Shown here: positions 30,586 to 39,421 of the stretch, in pieces
How positions within the stretch are numbered: the stretch's first letter is position 1
Layout: every line of letters starts with the position of its first letter
Source: Clostridia bacterium
GTDB taxonomy: Bacteria; Bacillota; Clostridia; Oscillospirales; CAG-272
Length of the DNA stretch: 40,658 nt
Assembly: GCA_017461365.1 (NCBI GenBank)
Contig: JAFTYG010000005.1
Coordinates: forward strand, 1 to 40,658
Direction: 5' to 3'
Program-made: the position numbers and the translations under genes
Notes under the pieces: model-generated
What the model was told of the DNA's origin: nothing
The model's database searches: none
Seen by the model: the letters and a program-made list of their open reading frames with translations, nothing else

Positions 30586-31341
30586 TTAATCCACCGACGT
30601 ATCCTTGTATTCTTCTATGGCGCGCCTGTCTTTTGAGGTGAGCTTCTTCTTTACGATGTCGGTCTCGTAGTCGTAAAGGAAGAGCGTACCGTAGGCGGTC
30701 TCGTCGTAGTTTATGTCCTCGTTGTAGTATATGTCGGCGTAGACAGCAAGCAGCTCGCCGCTCTCAAGCAGCTCGGAAAGCGAAAGCTCTGCCGAGTCGA
30801 ATTCAAAAACGTATCTGAAATAATTGTAAAGATTGCTCTGCTCGCGCCTTACCGACGAGGGGAATATTCTTGTGTAAGATACCGCCTCGGGGACGTTTCC
30901 GCCGTTGTCGCTGTCGTTATCGGGTGTCAGATCGGTCTGCACCACAAGGCTCACGTCGTAGAGCTCGGCGTTTCTGTCGGGAACAGCCTCAAGCGAGTAG
31001 TCCTCGGCAAGCGCGCGGATGGTGCTGTTGTTGTATCTGAAAACGAGCTGTATCTGATTTGCATCGGGAATGATATAATATTCGGTGATGCCGAAATAAC
31101 CGCGGTTGCGGTCGGCGGTCGTGACGGGATAATGATCCTGATTAAAGACGTACAGTTCCTTGCCGTACTCCTCGTAAGCCGACACAAGAGCGTCGTTCGG
31201 AGTCATAGCCTTAAGCTCCTTGGGCGTGCCCGCAGAGAATATTCTTACAAGCAACAGAGCGATAACGCCCGCTACGATGGCGGCGGCAGCGAATTTTATT
31301 AAATTACCCGCAATTCTAAATCCTTTTGAAGCTCTTGACAT
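30586..31341 (-). CDS. Hypothetical membrane-anchored protein
   Basis: A 251-residue protein with one N-terminal membrane segment (about 11-35, LIKFAAAAIVAGVIALLLVR) and an extracytoplasmic part without known catalytic motifs. The soluble part is rich in Tyr and acidic residues and alternates short strands, with a low-complexity DNDSDNGGN loop near the middle. No lipobox. GAGGG precedes the ATG and a near-consensus promoter lies about 60 bases upstream. It heads the long minus-strand run through RNHCP, rpiR and the FAD enzyme. No function is recognised. Confidence 0.8.
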   Translation of the reverse strand: MSRASKGFRIAGNLIKFAAAAIVAGVIALLLVRIFSAGTPKELKAMTPNDALVSAYEEYGKELYVFNQDHYPVTTADRNRGYFGITEYYIIPDANQIQLVFRYNNSTIRALAEDYSLEAVPDRNAELYDVSLVVQTDLTPDNDSDNGGNVPEAVSYTRIFPSSVRREQSNLYNYFRYVFEFDSAELSLSELLESGELLAVYADIYYNEDINYDETAYGTLFLYDYETDIVKKKLTSKDRRAIEEYKDTSVD

Positions 31342-31400
31342 TTTGCCCTCTTTTCGGTATAATGTAGTTGTATGTCTAAGACTTTCACAGCACTCTTAAC

Positions 31401-31429
31401 ATTATATCATATAATTGTGAATTTTTCAA
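31401..31429 (-). promoter_or_regulatory. Sigma-A promoter of the hypothetical membrane protein gene
   Basis: TTGAAA (31429-31424), 17-base spacer, TATAAT (31406-31401), read on the minus strand. Confidence 0.75.
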
Positions 31430-31517
31430 GGGGTTTATAAGGTAATTTTGCATACTGATATGCGGAATTTTTCGACAAAAAACGAAAAACGAAAAACGCG
31501 AGGGGACTGGAGGAGCA

Positions 31518-32021
31518 ATGTACGAATTAAGACCTGCAAAAACGAACAATAAGGCGCAAAGGATCATTTTTCTCTTTTTCGCGGGAGCGGCGGCGCTTCT
31601 GTTTGTAACGGTACCGCTCAAGGGTATGCCCTTTATTTGGGTGATACAGCTTTTGGCGATACTTTTGCTTGTGGCGGCGGTATTTCTTGTGACGCGTTAC
31701 GTGACAAAGGGATACGTCTATACCGTTGCAGACGCCGACGGAAACGGCGCCCCCGACCTGACGGTGACCGAGGTGTCCGCGGGAGGCAAGAAACAGCTTA
31801 CCGTCTGCCGTGTGTCGCTTTCAAGCATTGAAAAGGCGATCGCGATCGGTGCGAACGACGGAACGCTGAAGGATCTGCGCAAGGAGAAAAAACGGATATT
31901 CGATTACCGCCCCGACATCGAGCCCGAGAAGAGCATCCTTGCCTTTTCAAACGAGGGCGGGGAGGAGATAGTCCTACTGCTTGCGTTTGATGAGGGATTG
32001 TTGAGAACTCTACGGGGATGA
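31518..32021 (+). CDS. Hypothetical membrane protein
   Basis: A 167-residue protein with two membrane segments (about 14-33 and 38-59) and a cytoplasmic domain of about 105 residues. The soluble part has VYTVADADGNGAPDLTVTEV and VCRVSLSSIEKAIAI, suggesting a small beta-sheet fold, possibly PH-like as in other two-helix bacterial membrane proteins. GGAGGAGC gives a strong ribosome site. Function unknown. It is divergent from the preceding membrane-protein gene. Confidence 0.78.
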   Translation: MYELRPAKTNNKAQRIIFLFFAGAAALLFVTVPLKGMPFIWVIQLLAILLLVAAVFLVTRYVTKGYVYTVADADGNGAPDLTVTEVSAGGKKQLTVCRVSLSSIEKAIAIGANDGTLKDLRKEKKRIFDYRPDIEPEKSILAFSNEGGEEIVLLLAFDEGLLRTLRG

Positions 32022-32049
32022 GTTTTACAAATATTTGAACTGTGTAGGA

Positions 32050-32319
32050 ATATCCCCAATGAAGATAGTGCAGTAAAGCGGCTGCGCCGCAAGATCCCTC
32101 GAATGTTTCCAAGGATACCCCCATAAACGGTTCGGGCTCGGGATGACAAGTTAGTGTATGAGAGATAAATGGATATATGCCAAAGTTTATTACGGGCACT
32201 TTATTATAGGTTTATGCATATGTTCGTCGCAGAGCATCCACTATCTGTCATCCTGAACGGCTTGCTACCTTGCAAGCCATGTGAAGGATCTTTTTTGCGT
32301 CAGCAAAATTTACCTTAAA
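32050..32319 (-). repeat. Family A intergenic repeat, copy A5
   Basis: Reverse copy; its middle (AGTTAGTGTATGAGAG, then TTTATTACGGGCAC) closely matches A4, while its end block has changes (CGGCTGCGCCG instead of CGACTTCGTCG) that keep the small hairpin. Nothing else is seen in 32022-32399. Confidence 0.75.
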
Positions 32320-32399
32320 TTTACAAGGTTTATTTTTTTGACGTATGTTAAATTTTAATTTTCAAACAAAACCAAATCAAAAAATTATTTCGGAGAACT

Positions 32400-33122
32400 A
32401 TGGAAAACAGATTTGAACGTGAAGAATGGCTCATCGGCGCGGATGCTGTTGAGAAATTGAAAAACGCCCGTGTCGCTCTCTTCGGAGTCGGCGGAGTCGG
32501 AAGCTACGCCGCCGAGGCGCTCGCAAGAAGCGGCGTCGGATATATCGAGCTTATCGATAACGACACGGTAAGCGTTACAAATATCAACCGACAGCTCTGC
32601 GCCCTCACGAGCACCGTGGGCAGACCGAAGGTCGAGGTCGTATCCGAGCGAATAAAAGATATAAACCCCTCAGCCACGGTCGTGCCCCGTCGCGAATTCT
32701 TTCTGCCCGAGACGAAGGACACATTTGATTTTTCAAAATACGATTTCGTCATCGATGCGATAGATACCGTGTCGGGCAAGCTCGCTATCGTCGAGTGCTG
32801 TCACACCGTAGGCACGCCCGTCATAAGCTGTATGGGAACGGGAAATAAGCTCGATCCCACAGCATTCAAGGTAACAGATATTTCAAAGACCTCGGTCTGC
32901 CCCTTGGCGAGAGTTATGCGCCGAGAGCTCAAAAAAAGAGGTATAACACACCTCAAGGTCGTCTATTCCGAGGAGATCGCCAAAAAGAGCGTAGGTGTCG
33001 GAGAGAACGGCAAGCCTCTGCCCGCAAGCATCGCGTTCGTGCCCCCGATCGCGGGGCTGATTGCCGCTTCTGAGGCGGTAAAGACCATCATCGGATGCGA
33101 CGGATATAAAAAGGAGAATTAA
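32400..33122 (+). CDS. tcdA: tRNA threonylcarbamoyladenosine dehydratase TcdA
   Basis: A 240-residue E1-like ATP-binding enzyme that cyclises t6A37 of tRNA to ct6A. Adenylation motifs: FGVGGVGSYAAEALARSG (28-45), LIDNDTVSVTNINRQL (50-65) and VIDAIDTVSGK (120-130). The family ACMGTGNKLDP segment appears as SCMGTGNKLDP. Length is slightly below E. coli TcdA, as usual for Firmicutes. SD CGGAGAA is six bases before the ATG. Next gene starts two bases after its stop. Confidence 0.95.
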   Translation: MENRFEREEWLIGADAVEKLKNARVALFGVGGVGSYAAEALARSGVGYIELIDNDTVSVTNINRQLCALTSTVGRPKVEVVSERIKDINPSATVVPRREFFLPETKDTFDFSKYDFVIDAIDTVSGKLAIVECCHTVGTPVISCMGTGNKLDPTAFKVTDISKTSVCPLARVMRRELKKRGITHLKVVYSEEIAKKSVGVGENGKPLPASIAFVPPIAGLIAASEAVKTIIGCDGYKKEN

Positions 33123-33123
33123 A

Positions 33124-33702
33124 ATGGCTAAACAGAAATGGAAAGGCGGCGCGCTCACCGCTCCCGTTCCGCCTTGTATGGTAACTTGCGGAGAGGGCGA
33201 GAACGCCAATATCATAACCATCGCGTGGACGGGTATTATCAACACAGTGCCGCCTAAGACCTATATATCGGTGCGCCCGTCGAGACATTCCTACGGACTT
33301 ATAAAGGAGAGCGGAGAGTTTTGCGTGAATCTCACTCCCGCCTCACTCATAAAGGCGGCGGATTTTTGCGGTATCTATACAGGCAAAAAGGTCAATAAAT
33401 TCGAAAAATGCGGTCTTACAAAGGAGGAGGCAAGCGAGGTCTCCTGCCCGATCATCGGGGAAAGCCCTCTGAGCCTTGAATGTAAGGTGACCGACGTCAT
33501 AGAGCTCGGAAGTCACCATATGTTCCTTGCCGATATTGTCGCAGTCGACGTTGATGAGGCTCTGCTTGATAAGGACGGAAAGCTCCACCTTGAGCGCGCC
33601 GACCTCGCCGCATTTGCCCACGGAGAGTATTTCGAGCTGGGCAAGAAGATAGGTACGTTTGGATTTTCGGCGAAGAAGAAAAAAGCAAAAAGAAAACATT
33701 GA
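33124..33702 (+). CDS. Flavin reductase family protein
   Basis: A 192-residue flavin reductase-like (DIM6/NTAB) FMN-binding protein. The split-barrel pattern is visible: VTCGEGENANIITIAWTG near the N-terminus, PKTYISVRPSRHSYGLIKES, and FCVNLTPASL after it, then the HHMFLADIVAVDVD strand. FMN would be bound and reduced by NAD(P)H or used in electron transfer; partner unknown. An SD (AAGGAG) lies inside the end of tcdA, so the two are coupled. The Lys-rich tail KKKKAKRKH may be unstructured. Confidence 0.92.
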   Translation: MAKQKWKGGALTAPVPPCMVTCGEGENANIITIAWTGIINTVPPKTYISVRPSRHSYGLIKESGEFCVNLTPASLIKAADFCGIYTGKKVNKFEKCGLTKEEASEVSCPIIGESPLSLECKVTDVIELGSHHMFLADIVAVDVDEALLDKDGKLHLERADLAAFAHGEYFELGKKIGTFGFSAKKKKAKRKH

Positions 33703-33752
33703 ATTGGGGTTGTATTGCAAATTGGAGTTTGTCGAGCGGTTTGTATAGGTGG

Positions 33753-33892
33753 CAAACTAACATTTAGCCTTCCCCCGTGGGGAAGGGGGACCGCTTGCGG
33801 TGGATGAGGAGATCGCCATTTGTACAGACTCCGATCTCCTCATCCGTCACTCCTTCGTCGTGCCACCTTCTCCACAGGAGAAGGCTTTCCTT
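33753..33892. repeat. Family C hairpin repeat, copy C4
   Basis: Preceded by CAAATTGGAGTTTGTCG (33718-33734) and followed by AAATTGGAGTTTGTCG (33936-33951), which also edges A6. The core GGATGAGGAGATCGCC and ends AGCCTTCCCCCGTGGGGAAGG match C2/C3. Confidence 0.8.
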
Positions 33893-34017
33893 TGTATGTG
33901 CGAACATATCAACTTTTCACCAACGGCGAAAAGTTAAATTGGAGTTTGTCGTGGGGTAGGATTTTAAAATACTACGTTTAAATGTGGTACAACAAGAAAA
34001 CAACCCATAGCAAATCT

Positions 34018-34342
34018 AAGGTAAATTTTGCTGACGCAAAAAAGATCCTTCACTGTGTCTGCAGGGTAGCAAGCCGTCACGTAGCACAGCGAAGTAGTGA
34101 CACGAAATGAGAAATGGCGAAGGTTGTTTATACGTTCGTCGCACTGTAATATAGTGCTTTATACAATTACTTCTCACAAACTAACTTGTCATCACAGAGC
34201 ATTTTTGCCGTTGGCAAAAGGAACCGCTTATGGGGGCATCCTCGGAAACATTCGAGCAAGAACTTGTTCTTGCCACGGAGCACAGCGGAGTAGAGGATCT
34301 TGCGACGAAGTCGCTTTACTGTACTGTGTTTATTGGGAATAA
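34018..34342 (+). repeat. Family A intergenic repeat, copy A6
   Basis: Complete forward copy, near-identical to A2 in its first 85 bases and to A3 in its core and end. Edged by AAATTGGAGTTTGTCG (33936-33951) and GATAAACTCCAATT (34402-34415), giving a unit of about 480 bases. With C4 it fills most of the 910-base gene-free stretch 33703-34612. Confidence 0.8.
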
Positions 34343-34525
34343 TTTACACATATCAAACTCCCCGCACGAACTCGTTCGTACCTTTTCGCGTAAGCGAAAA
34401 AGATAAACTCCAATTCAGCGCACAAACCCATTCTTTGCTTCCTTTTTCTTCCGCGGAAGAAAAAGGAAATTCAAAAATATATCACAAAATTTTACCCAAT
34501 TTTTCATTTAATTTTGCCAAATCAC

Positions 34526-34554
34526 TTGACAGAGCGGAAAATATGTGTTATTAT
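34526..34554 (+). promoter_or_regulatory. Sigma-A promoter of the liv operon
   Basis: TTGACA (34526-34531), 17-base spacer, TATTAT (34549-34554), about 60 bases before the livJ start. Confidence 0.8.
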
Positions 34555-34612
34555 ACAATGTATGAAAGGTTGTAACTGTTCCTTTCAAAAAATTTTTATG
34601 AGGTATTTCAAA

Positions 34613-35761
34613 ATGAAAAAGACAGTTTTAAAGCTCATTTCAATCAGCTTGTGTCTTATTTTCGCTCTCGGCGTATTCTCCGCCTGCGGAAACGATAAAA
34701 AAGACACATATGTTATCGGACTTTCGGGCCCTCTTACCGGTGGCGCGGCAGTTTACGGAAACGCAGTTAAGAACTCCGCTGAGCTCGCGATCAAGGAGAT
34801 CAACGAGGCAGGCGGACTTGACGGCGTTAAGTTTGAGCTCGTTGCTCTTGACGACCAGCACGATCCCGCAAAGGTCGAGGCAAACTACGCTTCGATGATG
34901 GATAAGGGTATGCACGTATCTCTCGGATGCGTTACCACAAACCCCTGCCTTGAGTTTGCAGAGCTTTCTGAGGCAGACAACGTATTCTTCCTCACTCCCT
35001 CCGCTTCCGCGAACAGCGTCGTTGACGGCGACAACGCATATCAGATGTGCTTCGCAGACGGAAACCAGGGTACCGTTGCGGCTGACTACGTAAACAGCCT
35101 CGGTCTTGAGACCATCGGTATCTTCTACAAGTCCGACGATAACTACTCCAAGGGTATCTACGATCAGTTCAAGGCTAACCTTGACAGCTCTATCGACACA
35201 GTCGAGGCTTCCTTCATGGGCGAGGCTACAGACTTTACGACTCAGGTAGATAAGCTCAAGGATTGCGAGTTCATCTTCATGCCCATCTACTACACCCCCG
35301 CATCCAACTTCATGCTTGCCGCTAAGGGTAAGGTCGCTGACGACGCTACCTACTACGGCTGCGACGGATTTGACGGTATCGAGTCCGCAGAGGGCTTCGA
35401 CATCACCACTATCCCCCAGAAGATCAGTATGCTCTCTCACTTCAACTCCAAGGCAACAGAGGGAGTTGCAGGCGACTTCGTTAAGAAGTACACAGAGACC
35501 TACGGCGCAGACACTCTCAACCAGTTCGGCGCATCGGCATATGACTGCGTTTACGCTATCTACAACGCAATGAAGGCTGCAAAGGAGGCAGGCGCTGACA
35601 TATCTCCCGATATGACCGCATCCGAGCTTTGCGACATTCTCAAGGCGCAGTTCAACGGCGGCTTCACCTACAGCGGAGCTACAGGTACAAACATCAAGTG
35701 GCAGTCCACAGGCTACGTTGATAAGTCCGCTATTGCTTTCGTTATCAAGGAATCTGACTAA
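34613..35761 (+). CDS. livJ: Branched-chain amino acid ABC transporter, substrate-binding lipoprotein
   Basis: A 382-residue LivJ/LivK-type binding protein. An N-terminal lipoprotein signal (MKKTVLKLISISLCLIFALG, then VFSAC with Cys as lipidation site) exports it and tethers it to the membrane. The mature part begins with YVIGLSGPLTGGAAVYGNAV, the family start. It captures Leu/Ile/Val or related amphipathic ligands for the permease. ATG at 34613 has GAGGT upstream; the frame open to 34514 is rejected because it crosses the promoter. First gene of a five-gene operon. Confidence 0.95.
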   Translation: MKKTVLKLISISLCLIFALGVFSACGNDKKDTYVIGLSGPLTGGAAVYGNAVKNSAELAIKEINEAGGLDGVKFELVALDDQHDPAKVEANYASMMDKGMHVSLGCVTTNPCLEFAELSEADNVFFLTPSASANSVVDGDNAYQMCFADGNQGTVAADYVNSLGLETIGIFYKSDDNYSKGIYDQFKANLDSSIDTVEASFMGEATDFTTQVDKLKDCEFIFMPIYYTPASNFMLAAKGKVADDATYYGCDGFDGIESAEGFDITTIPQKISMLSHFNSKATEGVAGDFVKKYTETYGADTLNQFGASAYDCVYAIYNAMKAAKEAGADISPDMTASELCDILKAQFNGGFTYSGATGTNIKWQSTGYVDKSAIAFVIKESD

Positions 35762-35846
35762 TAAAAACAGTTGTTTATTCTTACGGTTTGCTGACGCGTT
35801 TTCCCGCGTCAGCAAATTGTCATAATTCACAAAATAAGGAAATGTT

Positions 35847-36722
35847 ATGGGATTTTTAACAGCACTCATAAACGGGTTGAGCTCAGGCGGAACGTACGCT
35901 ATAATCGCACTCGGATATACCATGGTCTACGGTATCGCCAAGATGCTTAACTTTGCGCACGGCGATATAATCATGGCGGGCGGATACACGATGTACGTCA
36001 TATTGGCGGCAAGCGGTTATCCTCTGCTCGCTCTTGTAGCGGCTGTTGTGTTCTGCGTCATATTGGGCGTAGTTATCGAAAAGCTCGCGTACAAGCCGCT
36101 CCGAGGCGCGCCCTCGCTTGCGGTGCTCATCACCGCTATCGGAATGAGCTATCTGCTCCAGAGCCTTGCTCAGATCATATTCGGCTCATCCCCCAAGATA
36201 CTTTCGGCTGTTCAGATCGTCGGAGGTATCACAGTAAAGAATATCACCATCGACTATTCGACTATAATCACCATAGGCGTTACCGTTGTAGTCATGACGG
36301 TACTCAGCCTGTTTGTAAAATTGTCTAAAACAGGACGGGCAATGGTCGCTGTCTCCGAGGACAGAGACGCAGCGATACTTATGGGTATCAACACCAACCG
36401 TATCATAACCATAACCTTTGCAATAGGCTCGGCGCTTGCCGCACTGGCAGGCTACCTGATGCTCTGCAAAGCCCCCGGACTTTCAAATACTCTCGGCGCT
36501 ATGCCTGGAATTAAGGCGTTCACAGCCGCGGTCATCGGCGGAATAGGCTCTATTCCCGGCGCGATGATCGGAGGCATACTGCTCGGAATTGTTGAGAGCG
36601 TGTGTAACACTATCCCTGCGCTTGCGCCTTATACCGACGCGGTCGAGTTCGCGATACTTATCGTGCTTCTCCTTGTAAGGCCCTCGGGAATTCTCGGAAA
36701 GAAGAGGAGGGAAAAGGTATGA
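35847..36722 (+). CDS. livH: Branched-chain amino acid ABC transporter permease LivH
   Basis: A 291-residue inner-membrane permease with about eight hydrophobic segments. Typical LivH start GFLTALINGLSSGGTYAIIA, then ALGYTMVYGIAKMLNFAHGD. The EAA-like loop lies near LAALAGYLMLCKAPG, followed by GIKAFTAAVIGGIGSIPGAM. It pairs with LivM to form the channel. SD AAGGAAA precedes the ATG; overlaps livM by four bases (ATGA). Confidence 0.96.
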   Translation: MGFLTALINGLSSGGTYAIIALGYTMVYGIAKMLNFAHGDIIMAGGYTMYVILAASGYPLLALVAAVVFCVILGVVIEKLAYKPLRGAPSLAVLITAIGMSYLLQSLAQIIFGSSPKILSAVQIVGGITVKNITIDYSTIITIGVTVVVMTVLSLFVKLSKTGRAMVAVSEDRDAAILMGINTNRIITITFAIGSALAALAGYLMLCKAPGLSNTLGAMPGIKAFTAAVIGGIGSIPGAMIGGILLGIVESVCNTIPALAPYTDAVEFAILIVLLLVRPSGILGKKRREKV

Positions 36723-37762
36723 GCGAACGTAAGAATATCTTCAAGAGCGTGCAGTGGAAGCACTATATCAACTATATCGTCATCGCCGCTGTCGTTATCG
36801 TCTTTGCCATACAGTCGCTTACGGGTACGATAGCGCGCTCGAATACCGTCATCCTCGAAAAGGTGGCTATCGCCATAATACTTGCTACCTCGCTCGGAAT
36901 GGTCGTCGGACACCTCGGCGAGCTCTCGCTCGGTCATGCGGGATTTATGTGTATCGGCGCGTATATCGGAGGAAAGATAGCAAATATGCTCGAGCCCTCG
37001 CTCGGTAACGGCATAATAACGCTTATTGTCGCAGTGCTCGTTGGCGGAGCTTGCGCGGCGCTCTTCGGAATGATCATCGGACTTCCCGCACTGCGCCTGC
37101 GCGGAGACTATCTTGCGATAGTTACGCTCGCGTTCGGTGAGATCACAAGAACGGTCATTATGAATATGCCCGAGTCGCTCTTCGGAGGTACTACGGGACT
37201 CAAGACTCCGAGATATGACAATAAATATCTCTTCATCATCGCGTTTGTTTTCGTGCTCATCTGCCTTGCGGTAATTCAGAACCTTATGCGCAGTAAGCAC
37301 GGAAGAGCTATCATGGCTATCCGCGATAACGAGATCGCGGCAAAGGCTATGGGTATCGACGTTACAAGATATAAGCTCCTTGTGTTTACAATATCCTCCT
37401 TCTTCGCGGGCATCGCGGGCGTGCTTTACAGCTATACGCAGTCCCGTGTTCAGAGCGCAAGCTTCGACTATAACTACTCTATCGAGATACTCGTTATGGT
37501 CGTCCTCGGAGGTATCGGAAGCATAAACGGCTCTATCATCGCCGCGTCGCTTATCACGTTCTTGAATATCAAGCTCCAGACGGTGCTCACGGGAGACCTC
37601 GCAGTATTGCAGAACCTCGTTTACGCCGTGATACTCATACTCACCGTCATATACAGCAACGCGCCCGCGCTCAAATCCTTCCGCGAGAGATATAACCCCA
37701 AGGCCGTGGTAGCTAAGATCTTCAAAAAGAAAAAGGATAAGGGGGAGGCAGAGGCGAAATGA
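36719..37762 (+). CDS. livM: Branched-chain amino acid ABC transporter permease LivM
   Basis: A 347-residue permease with about ten hydrophobic segments. Characteristic stretches are LGMVVGHLGELSLGHAGFM near the first third, LRLRGDYLAIVTLAFGEI in the middle, and MVVLGGIGSINGSIIAA near the end. The Lys-rich tail (FKKKKDKGEAEAK) is cytoplasmic. Coupled by ATGA overlaps to livH upstream and livG downstream. Confidence 0.96.
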   Translation: MSERKNIFKSVQWKHYINYIVIAAVVIVFAIQSLTGTIARSNTVILEKVAIAIILATSLGMVVGHLGELSLGHAGFMCIGAYIGGKIANMLEPSLGNGIITLIVAVLVGGACAALFGMIIGLPALRLRGDYLAIVTLAFGEITRTVIMNMPESLFGGTTGLKTPRYDNKYLFIIAFVFVLICLAVIQNLMRSKHGRAIMAIRDNEIAAKAMGIDVTRYKLLVFTISSFFAGIAGVLYSYTQSRVQSASFDYNYSIEILVMVVLGGIGSINGSIIAASLITFLNIKLQTVLTGDLAVLQNLVYAVILILTVIYSNAPALKSFRERYNPKAVVAKIFKKKKDKGEAEAK

Positions 37763-38559
37763 AAAAGACTGAAATAAAGGATAACGTTCAGATAGACAGC
37801 GACGTCGTGCTCAAGGCCGACCACCTGTCAATACACTTCGGCGGACTCCGCGCGGTAGACGACGTAAATCTCACCATCAAAAAGGGCGAGCTTTACGGAC
37901 TTATCGGCCCTAACGGCGCGGGAAAAACTACAATGTTCAATCTGCTGACGGGCGTGTATAAGCCCACGTTTGGACGCTTCTACCTTTGCGGAAAGGATCT
38001 TACGGGCAAGGCTCCGAGAGAGATCAACCGCGCGGGTATTGCCCGTACCTTCCAGAATATCAGACTTTTCGGCAACCTTACCGTTCTTGAAAACGTAATG
38101 GTAGGGCTCGGAAATCAGATAAATTGCTCGCTTTTCGAGTCGGTGGTCAGACTTCCGAGACACTTCAAGGCGGAGGCAGAGTATAAGAGACGCGCGATGG
38201 AGCTGCTCGAGGTGTTCGGACTCTCCGAGTTTGCCGATTACCTTGCCTGCAATCTGCCCTACGGTAAGCAGAGAAAGCTCGAGATAGCGAGAGCTATGGC
38301 GACAAATCCTACCCTCCTGCTCCTTGACGAGCCCGCGGCGGGAATGAACCCCAACGAGACGCAGGAGCTTATGAACGACATCACCTTTATCCGCGAAAAA
38401 TTCGGGATAACGATACTGCTCATCGAGCACGATATGAAGCTCGTTTCGGGTATCTGCGAGAAGCTGACGGTGCTCAATTTCGGTACCGAGCTTGCGCAGG
38501 GCGAGACCTCCGAGGTGCTCAATAACCCCGAGGTCATCAAGGCTTATATCGGTGAGTAA
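37759..38559 (+). CDS. livG: Branched-chain amino acid ABC transporter ATP-binding protein LivG
   Basis: A 266-residue ABC ATPase. Walker A GPNGAGKTT (about 51-59), the LivG-typical FQNIRLFGNLTVLENVMVG, a signature region replaced by NLPYGKQRKLEIARAMA (as usual in LivG), Walker B LLLLDEPAAGMN and the H-loop LIEHDM. It powers LivHM together with LivF. An N-terminal extension of about 15 residues is present. Overlaps livM by four bases. Confidence 0.96.
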   Translation: MKKTEIKDNVQIDSDVVLKADHLSIHFGGLRAVDDVNLTIKKGELYGLIGPNGAGKTTMFNLLTGVYKPTFGRFYLCGKDLTGKAPREINRAGIARTFQNIRLFGNLTVLENVMVGLGNQINCSLFESVVRLPRHFKAEAEYKRRAMELLEVFGLSEFADYLACNLPYGKQRKLEIARAMATNPTLLLLDEPAAGMNPNETQELMNDITFIREKFGITILLIEHDMKLVSGICEKLTVLNFGTELAQGETSEVLNNPEVIKAYIGE

Positions 38560-38570
38560 AGGAGGTAAAT

Positions 38571-39287
38571 ATGTCAGAACCCCTACTTAAAGTAGAAAAC
38601 TTAGAGGTATATTACGGCGTTATCAAGGCGCTCAAGGGTATTTCCTTCCACGTAAATAAGGGAGAGATAGTTTCGCTTATCGGCGCTAACGGCGCGGGAA
38701 AGACGACTACGCTCCACACCGTGACGGGACTTATCCGTCCGAAGCACGGAAGCGTTATATACGACGGACACGAGCTTACAAAGGTCGCGCCGCATAAGAT
38801 AGTTTCCTTGGGACTTTCGCACGTTCCCGAGGGAAGAAGAATATTTCAGGACCTGAGTGTTTACGATAATCTTCGCCTCGGAGCATATACGCAGAAGGAT
38901 AAAAAGAAGATCGAAGCGGATATGGAAAAGGTCTTTGAGCAGTTCCCGAGACTTAAAGAGCGCCGCCGACAGATGGCGGGAACTCTTTCGGGAGGCGAGC
39001 AGCAGATGCTTGCGATGGGAAGAGCGCTTCTGTCCGATCCTGAGATGATAGTAATGGATGAGCCCTCAATGGGACTCTCGCCGTTGCTTGTGTCCGAGAT
39101 ATTTGAGATAATCAAATCCTTCCGCGATGCGGGCAAGACGGTACTGCTTGTCGAGCAGAACGCGAAGAAGGCAATGACGGTGTCCGACCGTGTGTACGTG
39201 CTTGAAACGGGTACGATCACGACCGAGGGCAACGCCGCAGACCTTATCAACGACGAACGTATCAAGAAAGCATATCTTGGTGAATAA
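38571..39287 (+). CDS. livF: Branched-chain amino acid ABC transporter ATP-binding protein LivF
   Basis: A 238-residue ABC ATPase. Walker A GANGAGKTT (about 37-45), signature TLSGGEQQMLAMGRAL, Walker B MIVMDEPSMGLSP and the H-loop region LLVEQNAKKA, in which Gln replaces the H-loop His as normal for LivF. SD AAAGGAGG is at 38558-38565. Last gene of the operon, followed by a strong terminator. Confidence 0.97.
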   Translation: MSEPLLKVENLEVYYGVIKALKGISFHVNKGEIVSLIGANGAGKTTTLHTVTGLIRPKHGSVIYDGHELTKVAPHKIVSLGLSHVPEGRRIFQDLSVYDNLRLGAYTQKDKKKIEADMEKVFEQFPRLKERRRQMAGTLSGGEQQMLAMGRALLSDPEMIVMDEPSMGLSPLLVSEIFEIIKSFRDAGKTVLLVEQNAKKAMTVSDRVYVLETGTITTEGNAADLINDERIKKAYLGE

Positions 39288-39294
39288 AACCCTT

Positions 39295-39331
39295 GGGGCT
39301 GTCTCATTTTTACGAGACAGCCCCGTTTTTT
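39295..39331 (+). terminator. Terminator of the liv operon
   Basis: An 11-bp stem GGGGCTGTCTC / GAGACAGCCCC (39295-39305, 39314-39324), then GTTTTTTATT. One of four related terminators in the window. Confidence 0.92.
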
Positions 39332-39364
39332 ATTCTCAAAATTTACATAAATAATTTTGAATTT

Positions 39365-39397
39365 TGTATTGCAATACGCTATACAATGTGATATAAT
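39365..39397 (+). promoter_or_regulatory. Promoter and palindromic operator of the RelB/RelE pair
   Basis: TTGCAA (39369-39374), 17-base spacer, TATAAT (39392-39397). The palindrome GTATTGCAATAC (39366-39377) covers the -35, and TTGTAT / ATACAA (39365-39370, 39381-39386) form a second dyad: a good site for autorepression by the antitoxin. Confidence 0.7.
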
Positions 39398-39421
39398 AAT
39401 AGCGGAAAGGTGGTGCATATT

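Noticed and set aside
34640-35923. 427-codon frame opposite livJ
   Set aside because: Repetitive Val/Cys/Leu-rich translation typical of an antisense shadow; the plus strand encodes a lipoprotein with a full family match.
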